Assembly (NCBI RefSeq): GCF_003313385.1
Contig: NZ_QMHN01000007.1
Location: forward strand, 1 to 64,000
DNA length: 64,000 bases
Source: Pedobacter chitinilyticus
Lineage (GTDB): Bacteria; Bacteroidota; Bacteroidia; Sphingobacteriales; Sphingobacteriaceae
Direction: 5' to 3'
The position numbers were made by a program, and so were the translations under genes. The notes beneath the pieces are model-generated. The model was not told the origin of the DNA. It saw only the letters and a list, made by a program, of their open reading frames with translations, and did not search any database. Position 1 is the stretch's first letter, and each line of letters opens with the position of its first letter. Positions 47,565 through 55,450 of this stretch are shown here, one piece after another.

Positions 47565-48353
47565 ATGGAATTCAAAGTACCAACCATGGCCGAGTTAATG
47601 GCTGCAGGAGAAGAACCAGAAATATTGTTTTGGGTAGGATGTGCTGGCAGTTACGACGAAAGGGCACAGAAAATTACCCGCGATATCTGTAAAATCCTAC
47701 ATCATGTTGGACTAAAATATGCAGTTTTAGGAACCGAAGAAAGTTGTACTGGCGATCCTGCTAAAAGGGCTGGAAACGAGTTTTTGTTCCAAATGCAGGC
47801 CATGACCAATATTGAGGTGCTTAATGCTTATAACATTAAAAAAATTGTAACTGGCTGTCCACATTGTTTTAACACCATTAAAAACGAATATCCAGGGTTG
47901 GGCGGCACTTATGAAGTGATTCACCACTCGCAACTGATACAAGACCTTATTAACGAAGGTAAGTTGAAGGCCGAAGGTGGCGAAAGTTTCAAAGGAAAGA
48001 AAATAACTTATCATGACCCCTGCTATTTAGGGCGTGGAAACGGTGTTTACGAGGCTCCACGAAAAGCGCTAGAGGTTTTGGATGCCCAATTGGTAGAAAT
48101 GAAACGCTGCAAGGCCAATGGTCTTTGTTGTGGTGCTGGCGGTGCTCAAATGTTTAAGGAACCTGAAAAGGGAAATAAAGATGTGAACATTGAGCGTATT
48201 GAGGAAGCTTTAGCTACCGAACCACAATTTATTGCCGCTGGCTGCCCTTTTTGTATGACCATGTTGAACGATGGTGTGAAATTGAAAGACAAAGAGCAAG
48301 AGGTAAAGGTATTGGATATTGCCGAGATTACGGCTAGAGCTAACGGATTGTAG
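47565..48353 (+). CDS. CCG-domain Fe-S protein (HdrB/GlpC/LutA-like)
   Basis: Protein of 262 aa with two cysteine-rich CCG domains: WVGCAGSYDERA, then TGCPHCFNTIKNEYP for the first; DPCYLGRGNGVYEAPR, CCGAGGAQMF and AAGCPFCMTML for the second. Such domains bind non-cubane Fe-S clusters in heterodisulfide reductases and related lactate or glycerol-phosphate oxidoreductases. It follows the membrane Fe-S gene by 134 bp of repeat-like AT-rich sequence with several copies of an AACTAGGA-type motif, and is probably its catalytic partner. Confidence 0.88.
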   Translation: MEFKVPTMAELMAAGEEPEILFWVGCAGSYDERAQKITRDICKILHHVGLKYAVLGTEESCTGDPAKRAGNEFLFQMQAMTNIEVLNAYNIKKIVTGCPHCFNTIKNEYPGLGGTYEVIHHSQLIQDLINEGKLKAEGGESFKGKKITYHDPCYLGRGNGVYEAPRKALEVLDAQLVEMKRCKANGLCCGAGGAQMFKEPEKGNKDVNIERIEEALATEPQFIAAGCPFCMTMLNDGVKLKDKEQEVKVLDIAEITARANGL

Positions 48354-48441
48354 ACTGTTTTTTTCTAGAACTCTTGAAAAAAGATCTTTAATATTTTAAC
48401 CAGCTTTATAAGACTCACGACCTAAATTCAATTGTTATTTA

Positions 48442-48645
48442 TTGGCAATCTGTAAAACTCTGATACTGAAATAAATTCAGTATGACGGAGCGTTGATTTA
48501 GCGTCACCATGACCTGTAGCAAGACGGAAAGCTACGCAGTAAATTTATTTCAGGGTCAGCATACATCAAAACAGTTTAACAATTATAAACTAGCAGCATA
48601 AATCAAACCCAGGTTTTCAGACTTACGGAGTTTTACGATTACCAA
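48442..48645. repeat. Composite inverted-repeat element (about 204 bp)
   Basis: The outer arms at 48442-48460 and 48628-48645 are imperfect inverted copies (TTGGcAATC.GTAAAACTC type). An inner pair, CTGAAATAAATT (48466-48477) and its complement near 48550, is nested inside. It fills the 316-bp gap between the Fe-S gene and the next gene. It may be a MITE-like element and shares the CTTACGGAGTTTTAC end with the 85-bp elements further right. Confidence 0.6.
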
Positions 48646-48669
48646 TAACGCAACTCACAACATTCAATG

Positions 48670-49152
48670 CTACTTATTCGCCACTAAGTCTTTTTGAACC
48701 AACTGCCTTAACCTACTCGCTAGTTCGTTCAGTTGCTCTTCGTCAATATTTTTTATGGGAATAATCAAATAGGTAGACATGGAGTCGACTGCCCCTTGCC
48801 TATCATTGCGTGTCTGCACAATTACGTCATCATTTTTGGTGCGCAACCAAAGCTCGCCGCTAGTGGTGTTGCCATAGTAATCCATAGATTTGAACCTGGA
48901 TAGGTTAAAGGCAAAAAACTCTTCCTTGCCACTTACATAAACCTTCCTATATCTGCAAAAACCAGTGTTAGTAACGTTCAATTCATAGCGTTTTAGCGCT
49001 TCTGGTTGTCCATCTTTATTATAATATTTATTTAACCACTGGTGGATATACGCACGGGTATCCTCTGCAGCCGAAAAGCCAGAGAACAACAAAAAAGCGA
49101 GGCCAAACAAAAAGAAAACGGACTTTTTTAAGTCCAATGTAAACTTTTGCAT
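48670..49152 (-). CDS. Small exported protein of unknown function
   Basis: Protein of 160 aa with a signal peptide (about 1-29, FLLFSGFSAAE). The mature part starts with an alpha-helical stretch (DTRAYIHQWLNKYYNKDGQPEA), has a central beta region (KVYVSGKEEFFAFNLSRF, GELWLRTKNDDVIVQTRN) and ends with a helix (EEQLNELASRLRQLVQKDL). I do not recognise the family. It is divergent from the next gene, 51 bp away, with both starts near 49.15-49.2 kb. Confidence 0.7.
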   Translation of the reverse strand: MQKFTLDLKKSVFFLFGLAFLLFSGFSAAEDTRAYIHQWLNKYYNKDGQPEALKRYELNVTNTGFCRYRKVYVSGKEEFFAFNLSRFKSMDYYGNTTSGELWLRTKNDDVIVQTRNDRQGAVDSMSTYLIIPIKNIDEEQLNELASRLRQLVQKDLVANK

Positions 49153-49203
49153 GAGAGTTCCGTTTTAAAGTAGGTAAGTTAATTATTTTGATATTTTTGA
49201 GTT

Positions 49204-49689
49204 ATGATTTTTTCTCCACAATCTAAAGTTTGGATCTACCAAAGCAACCGAAGATTTACCGATCAGGAAACAGCGGAAATACAAAATATTTTAAATGATT
49301 TTGTTGAGCAATGGACAGCACACGGTCATCAGCTAAAGGCAAGGGCCGAAGTATTTCACCATTATTTTATTGTACTTACGGTGGATCAGGAGGTAGCCAA
49401 TGCTACGGGTTGTTCTATTGATTCTTCGGTGCGGGTAATTAAAGAGATTGAAAGCAAGTTTGGGCTAGATCTTTTCGACCGTTTTAATATGGCCTATAAG
49501 ATAGGCGACGATGTTCATGTGGCGACCAAAGAGGATTTTGAAACCTTAATTAGCATTAAAAAGATTGGTTTGGAGACGATTGTGTTTAATAACTTGGTGC
49601 AAACCTTGGAAGATTTTGAGCAGAAATGGGAAGTGCCTTTGCAAGATAGTTGGCACAAAAATATTTTTGCGGAGCAGTTGAATGGTTAG
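49204..49689 (+). CDS. Conserved cytosolic protein, often labelled ABC transporter ATPase
   Basis: Protein of 161 aa, no signal peptide. It begins MIFSPQSKVWIYQSNRRFTDQE and has HHYFIVLTVDQEVANATGCSID, a pattern I associate with a conserved Bacteroidota family often auto-named ABC transporter ATPase. No Walker A, signature or Walker B motif is visible, so that name should not be taken as function. Context gives no further hint. Confidence 0.75.
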   Translation: MIFSPQSKVWIYQSNRRFTDQETAEIQNILNDFVEQWTAHGHQLKARAEVFHHYFIVLTVDQEVANATGCSIDSSVRVIKEIESKFGLDLFDRFNMAYKIGDDVHVATKEDFETLISIKKIGLETIVFNNLVQTLEDFEQKWEVPLQDSWHKNIFAEQLNG

Positions 49690-49742
49690 TTAGGAACTAG
49701 GGGTTAGGAGCTAGTAGAATATGAGCAGAGACATTGCGATTT

Positions 49743-49772
49743 CGTCATCTCGGCCGCAGCGGAGAGATCTTT
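49743..49772 (+). repeat. REP-like unit R1
   Basis: Begins CGTCATCTCGGCCGCAGCGG and continues GAGAGATCTTT. It is related to units R2-R5 in this region, all built on the pattern GTCATyTCG...GGAGAnATCTTT. Confidence 0.6.
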
Positions 49773-50011
49773 AAATCTTAAAAGCCATTAAACAGTTCCA
49801 AACCTCTCTCTAACTCTCTCCTTGAAAAGAAGAGAGGATTGGCAGTGCTTAATCATCATTACTGCAAAAATTCAAAGTTTGTACAAACCTTCCCAACCCC
49901 TTCTCTCTCCCTTTTAGGGAGAGATGCCCACAGGCAGAGAGGGTAATTTTAATAAAAACCTCTCTAACTACCTACTTTTAAAGCATATATAACTAGATTA
50001 TGTTATTTTTA

Positions 50012-50062
50012 GAGATTTACTTCGTAGCTACTTCGCGGTCTCCACTACAGCCGAAATGACAG
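50012..50062 (-). repeat. REP-like unit R2 (degenerate)
   Basis: On the minus strand it reads CTGTCATTTCGGCTGTAGTGG followed by GAGAcc and diverged sequence. Only the first half matches the other units well. Confidence 0.45.
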
Positions 50063-50171
50063 AGGAGTAGTGCCTGTGCTAATTGCTTACTAGCTCCTAA
50101 CCACTAATCACTAGCGACTAATCAAAAAACAACTGCCATAAATATTTGTTATCTTGTAACAAATACTATTT

Positions 50172-52610
50172 ATGAAGCGTTGGCTCAAAATATCCCTGAA
50201 AGTAATAGGTGGCCTGTTGCTCTTACTCGTTTTGATTTGGGTGGGTGCTGCCTACTATATCAATAAAAACAATAAAGCTATTCTTGCCAAAATACTTGAC
50301 CAAGTTAATACTAAAGTAAATGGAAAGGTACAGGTGTCGCACATGGAAACCACGCTATTAAAAGGTTTTCCAGGTATTTCTGTATCGCTAAAAAATGTTT
50401 CATTGCAAGATAGTCTTTGGCATGTACATAAGCACGATCTTTTAAAAGCCAAGGATATCGATGTGACACTTAATGCCCTGTCTTTACTGGTTGGTACCAT
50501 CAATATCCGCAAAGTGGCCATCAACAATGCCAACATCTATCTTTATACAGACTCGAATGGGTACAGCAATACGAGTATGTTTCGTACGAAGGATCAGAAA
50601 AAAGCAGCAGAGAATGATGATGGCTCTAGTTCTTTGCAAATACGAATCATCGACTTAAACAAGGTTGATTTGGTGATAGACAACCAAAAGCGTTTTAAGC
50701 TTTTTAGCTTTTTTGTGGATGAACTTAAAGGTAAAATCAAATATCCTGCTAACCGTTGGGATGGAGACTTTAAGCTGAAAACCCAAGTAAGAAGTTTTGC
50801 TTTTAATACCAGAAAGGGCAGTTTTTTGAAAAACAAAAGTCTTTCGGGAAATATGCGTGCGCACTATGATGATGAGGGCGAGGTGATTATTATTGATCAG
50901 AAGCCGCTCAAAATTGGTGAGGATATTTTCCATATTGGGGCTAATATTAACATTGCCGAAAACAAATCTGCTTTTTCTATTGCCATTAAGGCCGATAACA
51001 TCTTGTTTCCTAATATTGCCAATTTGTTGGCGCCCAATATTTCTTCGAAGCTTTTAAAGTTTGGGATAGAAAAACCGATAGATGTTACGGGAAGTATTAT
51101 TGATGATGGGGATAAATCACATAAAGATCCCTTAATTAATGTGAAGATGACGGTGAAGAATAATAAGGTTTCTATTCCCTCAGGCGATTTAACGGATTGT
51201 TCTTTTATTGGTTTTTTCTCTAACCGAGATACGACTAACAGACCTATTGGCGATGCGAATTCTATTATCCGCTTTTATGAATTGAAGGCCAATTATTACA
51301 ACGCTCCTATTAAGATAGATACTTTTACGGTTTCTAATTTGGAAAAGCCTTTGGCGCAAGGTTTAGTGACTTCATCGTTTGAGCTACAAAAGTTGAACAG
51401 CTCTTTTGAGGAAGAAAGTTTTAAGTTTGAAAAGGGTACTGCTGATTTGCGATTGTTTTGCCAAGCAGATATTGACAATTTCCTATTTACCAAACCTGTA
51501 ATACATGGGAAGGTACAAATTAAAAATGCAGATATTACGTATTTGCCACGTAACCTAAAGTTGATAAATAGTTCGCTTGATCTTAATTTCAACCAAAAGG
51601 ATTTAAACATCACCAATAGTAGGTTTCAATTGGGGCGCAGTATTTTGAACATGAATTGTTCTATCGAAAATTTTCTCAATTTTTATTATACGGATCCTGA
51701 AAAGATAGAGGTCAATGTCAACTTAAGTAGTCCTCATTTGTACCTTACCGAGTTTATGCCTTTGTTAGGGCCCCGCAAAGCGAAGAAAAGGAAAGCATCA
51801 GCTAAAAATGCGATTAAAGAGGCTTCGGAGCAATTAAGTACCGCCTTGGAGATGTCGAAAATGCATCTTAAACTGAAAGTAAATCGTGCGGTGTACCAAA
51901 AGTTTGTGGCCAATCAGGTTAATGCTGATATTTCTTTAATTGGCAATGGGATCTATTTCAACAAAATTGGCATACAGCATGCTGGCGGACAGGTGAACGT
52001 AAACGGGAAGATAGAACAAATGGGTGCGGTAAACAAAGTAAAGTTTAATGCCAATATTGCAAAGGTCAGCGTAAAAGAGTTTTTTTATGCTTTTGATAAT
52101 TTTGGGCAGCAGTCGGTAACCAACAAAAATTTAAAAGGCTTTCTTTCTGCTAATGTAAATGCTTCGGGTACGGTAACTGCTAAAGGTAATATGGTTCCTA
52201 AATCGATGTTTGGCAAGGTTAATTTTACTTTGGATAAAGCGGCGCTAGTAGGCTTTGAGCCTTTGGAAAATGTTGGCAGATTTATTTTCAGGAGCCGAAA
52301 CCTCTCCAATGTGCAACTGGAGAAATTGAACGGTACGCTTACCTTGCGTGGCGATAAAGTAGATATTAGCCCTATGAAGGTAAACTCTACCGCACTTAAT
52401 TTTGATGTGAAAGGGGTTTATGGTTTCAACAGCGGCACTAACATTGCGTTGGATATTCCGTTGAGGGACCCTAAAAAGAGCGCTGATATTGTGGACAAGG
52501 AGGAGCGTGAGCTTGCCCGCATGAAGGGTATTGTACTGCATTTGAAAGCGGTTGATGAGGGTGGCGAAATTAAAATTAGATGGAATAAGAAAAAGGATAG
52601 GGAAAAGTAG
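50172..52610 (+). CDS. AsmA-family protein
   Basis: Protein of 812 aa with one N-terminal membrane helix (about 7-32). An AsmA-type start (WLKISLKVIGGLLLLLVLIWVG, VQVSHMETTLLKGFPGISVSLKNVSLQD across residues 1-85) is followed by long repetitive beta-sheet sequence typical of AsmA/chorein-like proteins, and a C-terminal AsmA_2-like part (about 590-790). Such proteins bridge the periplasm and are thought to carry lipid or affect outer-membrane assembly. It is transcribed alone. Confidence 0.85.
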   Translation: MKRWLKISLKVIGGLLLLLVLIWVGAAYYINKNNKAILAKILDQVNTKVNGKVQVSHMETTLLKGFPGISVSLKNVSLQDSLWHVHKHDLLKAKDIDVTLNALSLLVGTINIRKVAINNANIYLYTDSNGYSNTSMFRTKDQKKAAENDDGSSSLQIRIIDLNKVDLVIDNQKRFKLFSFFVDELKGKIKYPANRWDGDFKLKTQVRSFAFNTRKGSFLKNKSLSGNMRAHYDDEGEVIIIDQKPLKIGEDIFHIGANINIAENKSAFSIAIKADNILFPNIANLLAPNISSKLLKFGIEKPIDVTGSIIDDGDKSHKDPLINVKMTVKNNKVSIPSGDLTDCSFIGFFSNRDTTNRPIGDANSIIRFYELKANYYNAPIKIDTFTVSNLEKPLAQGLVTSSFELQKLNSSFEEESFKFEKGTADLRLFCQADIDNFLFTKPVIHGKVQIKNADITYLPRNLKLINSSLDLNFNQKDLNITNSRFQLGRSILNMNCSIENFLNFYYTDPEKIEVNVNLSSPHLYLTEFMPLLGPRKAKKRKASAKNAIKEASEQLSTALEMSKMHLKLKVNRAVYQKFVANQVNADISLIGNGIYFNKIGIQHAGGQVNVNGKIEQMGAVNKVKFNANIAKVSVKEFFYAFDNFGQQSVTNKNLKGFLSANVNASGTVTAKGNMVPKSMFGKVNFTLDKAALVGFEPLENVGRFIFRSRNLSNVQLEKLNGTLTLRGDKVDISPMKVNSTALNFDVKGVYGFNSGTNIALDIPLRDPKKSADIVDKEERELARMKGIVLHLKAVDEGGEIKIRWNKKKDREK

Positions 52611-52728
52611 TGGGTTTGTGGAAGACTTACGAAGTTTACTTATTGTTGTTTTTTGAAACTTCATGAGCCTTCTTAAAAGGCCTGACGTGTGATATGGTGA
52701 TTACATCAACCATGGGTTAATGTCGGTT

Positions 52729-52757
52729 CGTCATTTCGACCTTGTGGAGAAATCTTT
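52729..52757 (+). repeat. REP-like unit R3
   Basis: CGTCATTTCGACCTTGTGG followed by AGAAATCTTT. It faces R4 in inverted orientation about 100 bp away. Confidence 0.6.
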
Positions 52758-52855
52758 TAAAGTAGAAGGGTAACACAATTTCATGACATTTATGAAGGTT
52801 AACTGATGGTGATAACACTAATCATAAGTTGAAATTATCTATTGAAAGCATTGAT

Positions 52856-52886
52856 CCAAAGATCTCTCCATTACAGTCGAGATGAC
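52856..52886 (-). repeat. REP-like unit R4
   Basis: 31 bases identical to R5 at 54559-54589, starting CCAAAGATCTCTCCATTACA on the plus strand. It is inverted relative to R3. Confidence 0.7.
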
Positions 52887-52910
52887 AGAGAGGAACGGTA
52901 ATGCTAATAG

Positions 52911-52995
52911 CAGACTTACGAAGTTTAACTTCGATTAATTGTTGTTTTAAATGGTAAAGTTGAGGGCTTCGACGTTTAAAAACTTCGTAAGTCTG
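52911..52995. repeat. 85-bp inverted-repeat element, copy 1
   Basis: Ends are CAGACTTACGAAGTTT and AAACTTCGTAAGTCTG, perfect inverted repeats of 16 bp. Copy 2 at 55352-55436 has the same length, the same ends and a related middle (GAGGGCTTCG.CGTTT). It is MITE- or REP-like. Confidence 0.8.
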
Positions 52996-53016
52996 TTTTG
53001 TTTTCATATTAGCACG

Positions 53017-53537
53017 CAGTTACTCGTATTACCACCGCAGGTGTTAATTGTACCGACGCAGTTAGCTATTATACCGGCGCAGTTACCTATTTTACCAACG
53101 CAGGTGCCAATGGTACCGACGCAGTTAGCTATTGTACCGGCGCAGTTACCTATTTTACCAAAGCGGGTGCCAATGGTACCGACGCAGTTAGCTATTGTAC
53201 CGGCGCAGTTACCTATTTTACCAAAGCGGGTGCCAATGGTACCGACGCAGTTAGCTATTGTACCGGCGCAGTTACCTATTTTATCAACGCAGGTGCCAAT
53301 GGTACCGGCGCAGTTAGCTATTGTACCGGCGCAGTTACTTATTTTACCAACGCAGGTGCCAATGGTACCGATGCAGTTAGCTATTGTACCGGTGCAGTTA
53401 CTTATTTTACCAAAGCAGGTGCCAATGGTACCGATGCAGTTAGCTATTTTACCGGCGCAGTTACTTATTTTATCAACGCAGGTGCCAATGGTACCTACGC
53501 AGTTAGCTATTTCACTATGGCAGTAGCCAATTTTTAG
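53017..53537. repeat. 21-bp minisatellite, 24 units plus partial
   Basis: Twenty-four back-to-back 21-bp units run without indels from 53017 to 53520, followed by a 17-bp partial unit. Units share CAG at the start, TACC near position 14 and a CG end. Three variants alternate (starting CAGGTGCCAATGG, CAGTTAGCTATTG, CAGTTACCTATTT), giving a 63-bp higher-order period. Two plus frames and one minus frame are open, each encoding heptad repeats, because the unit is a multiple of three. Confidence 0.92.
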
Positions 53538-53559
53538 TTAAAAAGAAAACCAACAACGA

Positions 53560-54303
53560 TTAATACTCAACCTTTTTAAATTCTATGCTGCTAATTTGCC
53601 TAAATTCTGGAGAAGTGGCACCGAATATGGATTTAACATAGGTTTTAACTGCCTGTGCAATCACAGTCAAACCATTGTTATCATTATACAGCAAATGATC
53701 TCTTTTTAACCTTGCTGTGCTCCAAAGGCTGTAAGTACCTATGACCGCCGAATTGGCTACTGTTAATCGTTGAAGAGTTGCTTCTAAAGCTGTTAATTTT
53801 AGTTCTGGTTCATTTGGTTGGAACAGTTGATGAGAAGCCACTAAGTTAACGAGCGTCCTAAAGTGTTCTATTTGATTATCTGCACTTTGTTGGGAGCTAG
53901 AAATGGTTTTAGCAGGTACAACATCTCCATCTTTAGAAGTATTGTCATTTGCTTTCTTCCGACTTGCTCTAATTCCTTGCAATTTACGATTGATCGATCT
54001 GGCATTTTCAATGACATTAATATCTACACCAGAAGCAGCCAACGCATTTACAATTCTTGTGCCCAAAGATTTAAGTCCAGCAAACACTTGCGCACGGGCA
54101 TCTGTGGCGTTATCATTACTGATTTTTTGTTGACTACAATTGCTTATTTCTATTCTTGCTTCGGCCAATAGTGTTTGTAGATTGGTTAATTTAAGTTCTT
54201 CTCTTGATGGATTGTAAGCTTGACCATAACGAGTACAGAATTCGATTAGGTTTTCAAAGTTCGCCACGTTCTTGGCGTGTCCTTTGTCAGAATTAGATGC
54301 CAT
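53560..54303 (-). CDS. Unknown cytosolic protein with internal duplication
   Basis: Protein of 247 aa, no signal peptide, helix-rich. The two halves match: FENLIEFCTRYGQAYNPSREELKLTNLQTLL (residues 16-46, with EELKLTNLQTLL at 35-46) and FRTLVNLVASHQLFQPNEPELKLTALEATL (148-177, with EPELKLTALEATL at 165-177). Each half is followed by a second helical segment with AQV/IAQAV...SGVD or FGATSPEF. A polar linker (about 112-145, KKANDNTSKDGD) joins them. I do not recognise a function. It lies 22 bp from the end of the minisatellite. Confidence 0.7.
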   Translation of the reverse strand: MASNSDKGHAKNVANFENLIEFCTRYGQAYNPSREELKLTNLQTLLAEARIEISNCSQQKISNDNATDARAQVFAGLKSLGTRIVNALAASGVDINVIENARSINRKLQGIRASRKKANDNTSKDGDVVPAKTISSSQQSADNQIEHFRTLVNLVASHQLFQPNEPELKLTALEATLQRLTVANSAVIGTYSLWSTARLKRDHLLYNDNNGLTVIAQAVKTYVKSIFGATSPEFRQISSIEFKKVEY

Positions 54304-54558
54304 TTTTTTTGTTTTTAGGTAAAAGATTAGCGGTAGCTGAGGTTTGACCGCCTTTAACTATCGAGATAAATTTACATGGGTTATGGAGCGGAAAAAATAA
54401 CTAGTAGTAGTTATTTTTATGATTAGGATAATTGCACAAGCTACAGGTTTAAATTGAGGTAGCTTATGGTTGAAGTATTATTGATTTCTGTTCATCATTT
54501 AGAGCACAGCCGAGACTGCAAAGCAGCTAAGATATATTTTAGGCATATATTGCAAAGT

Positions 54559-54589
54559 CCAAAGATCTCTCCATTACAGTCGAGATGAC
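54559..54589 (-). repeat. REP-like unit R5
   Basis: 31 bases identical to R4. A possible degenerate partner in the opposite orientation lies near 54495-54530. Confidence 0.7.
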
Positions 54590-54615
54590 GAAATGGAACG
54601 GTGGTGTAACGGTTT

Positions 54616-54690
54616 GGGGCTTGGCGAAGGTGGGGGTTTAAGAAGCACAAATATTCAATTTAGTACTGTTGCCCCACTTTCGCTAAACCC
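54616..54690 (-). terminator. Long-loop inverted repeat after the collar gene, possible terminator
   Basis: Arms GGGGCTTGGCGAAGGTGGGG (54616-54635) and its near-complement (54671-54690), with a 35-nt loop. It begins 14 bp past the stop of the minus-strand collar gene. No strong T tract is seen. Confidence 0.4.
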
Positions 54691-54703
54691 TTGTTGTGTG
54701 CAG

Positions 54704-55243
54704 TTATTCGTCTTTTACTTTAATTATGTAGTGAACATAAGCATTTGAAGGTCTCGTTTCATTGTGAGGGTTTTGGGCAGTAGAAATAACTAAACCAGAA
54801 ATGCTTTTGTATGGTGCAGCAGGATCATGAGTTATAGGTCCAACATTGTCATAATGCCTTCCGTCGTCATGATTTGCTTCTAAACCTTGATTAATGTAAT
54901 GTTGGTGGTGTCCTACATCCGAAGTTTGAAAACTTCCCGTTTCATTTTTCTTGTCATCAGTTACTGCTATTCTCAATGAAACATCGGGATCTTTAAAACC
55001 ATCTACTCTGTCCGCATTAACACCACGTAGAAAAACACCTCTCAAATCAGGTAGTGAAAATTTGACATCAGTTCCTATAATTTCATGTTTGCCCCATCTA
55101 TTCCCCAACACACCCCATAGAATTGGATATTGAGATTTGTAAACACTATCCCCATCACAAATTTTCCAATTATTATTATTTAATGATACTGTTTCACCAG
55201 CATAGGGCATAATAGTGCCAATTGGTAGATTGTCTTTTGCCAT
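54704..55243 (-). CDS. Phage tail-collar domain protein
   Basis: Protein of 179 aa, no signal peptide. It starts LPIGTIMPYAGETVSLNNNNWKICDGD (residues 5-31), a tail-collar opening, continues with FSLPDLRGVFLRGVN, then a His-rich segment (DVGHHQHYINQGLEANHDDG) and ends TRPSNAYVHYIIKVKD. Collar domains occur in phage tail fibres and in contractile or adhesin-like surface proteins. No tail, capsid or sheath gene is nearby; only the Amidase_2 gene upstream fits a phage-derived pair. Confidence 0.82.
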   Translation of the reverse strand: MAKDNLPIGTIMPYAGETVSLNNNNWKICDGDSVYKSQYPILWGVLGNRWGKHEIIGTDVKFSLPDLRGVFLRGVNADRVDGFKDPDVSLRIAVTDDKKNETGSFQTSDVGHHQHYINQGLEANHDDGRHYDNVGPITHDPAAPYKSISGLVISTAQNPHNETRPSNAYVHYIIKVKDE

Positions 55244-55351
55244 GATATTTAAATTTATTTTGCCTACTCTTTCAAAATGCGGTTTTCGGCTTTCCCGTAT
55301 GAACCTTGTTTGTTATTTCAGTTGCGGTCGTCCATAATTGTACACAACTAT

Positions 55352-55436
55352 CAGACTTACGAAGTTTAACTTTAATGATTTATTGCTTTTAGTGGTGAGG
55401 TTGAGGGCTTCGCCGTTTGAAAACTTCGTAAGTCTG
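55352..55436. repeat. 85-bp inverted-repeat element, copy 2
   Basis: Same 85-bp length and same 16-bp inverted ends as copy 1 (52911-52995). It separates the collar gene from the amidase gene. Confidence 0.8.
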
Positions 55437-55450
55437 CATTCGTTAATTTT

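Larger units (their letters stand above)
49690..50171. other. Gene-free stretch with REP-like repeats
   Basis: No plausible gene. It contains copies of a short AACTAGG/TAGGAGCTAG-type motif at both ends, and two REP-like units at 49743-49772 and 50012-50062. Confidence 0.6.
52611..53559. other. Gene-free accessory stretch dominated by repeats
   Basis: From left to right it holds a short degenerate hairpin beginning GACTTACGAAGTTT near 52624, REP-like units R3 and R4 in inverted orientation, an 85-bp inverted-repeat element (52911-52995) and a 21-bp minisatellite (53017-53537). Confidence 0.75.
54304..54703. other. Gene-free stretch with REP unit and long hairpin
   Basis: It holds REP-like unit R5 (54559-54589) and an inverted repeat at 54616-54690. 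No gene seen in the remainder. Confidence 0.6.

Noticed and set aside
49204..49689. ABC transporter ATPase function
   Set aside because: The usual automatic name is not supported: no Walker A, Walker B or signature motif is visible.
52951..53526. 191-aa reading frame of proline heptads across the minisatellite
   Set aside because: Its start codon lies inside the 85-bp repeat element, it has no signal or domain, and two other frames are equally open because the unit is 21 bp. I report the DNA repeat instead.
53017..53537. CRISPR array
   Set aside because: Units are contiguous 21-mers with no spacers, and no cas gene is present.
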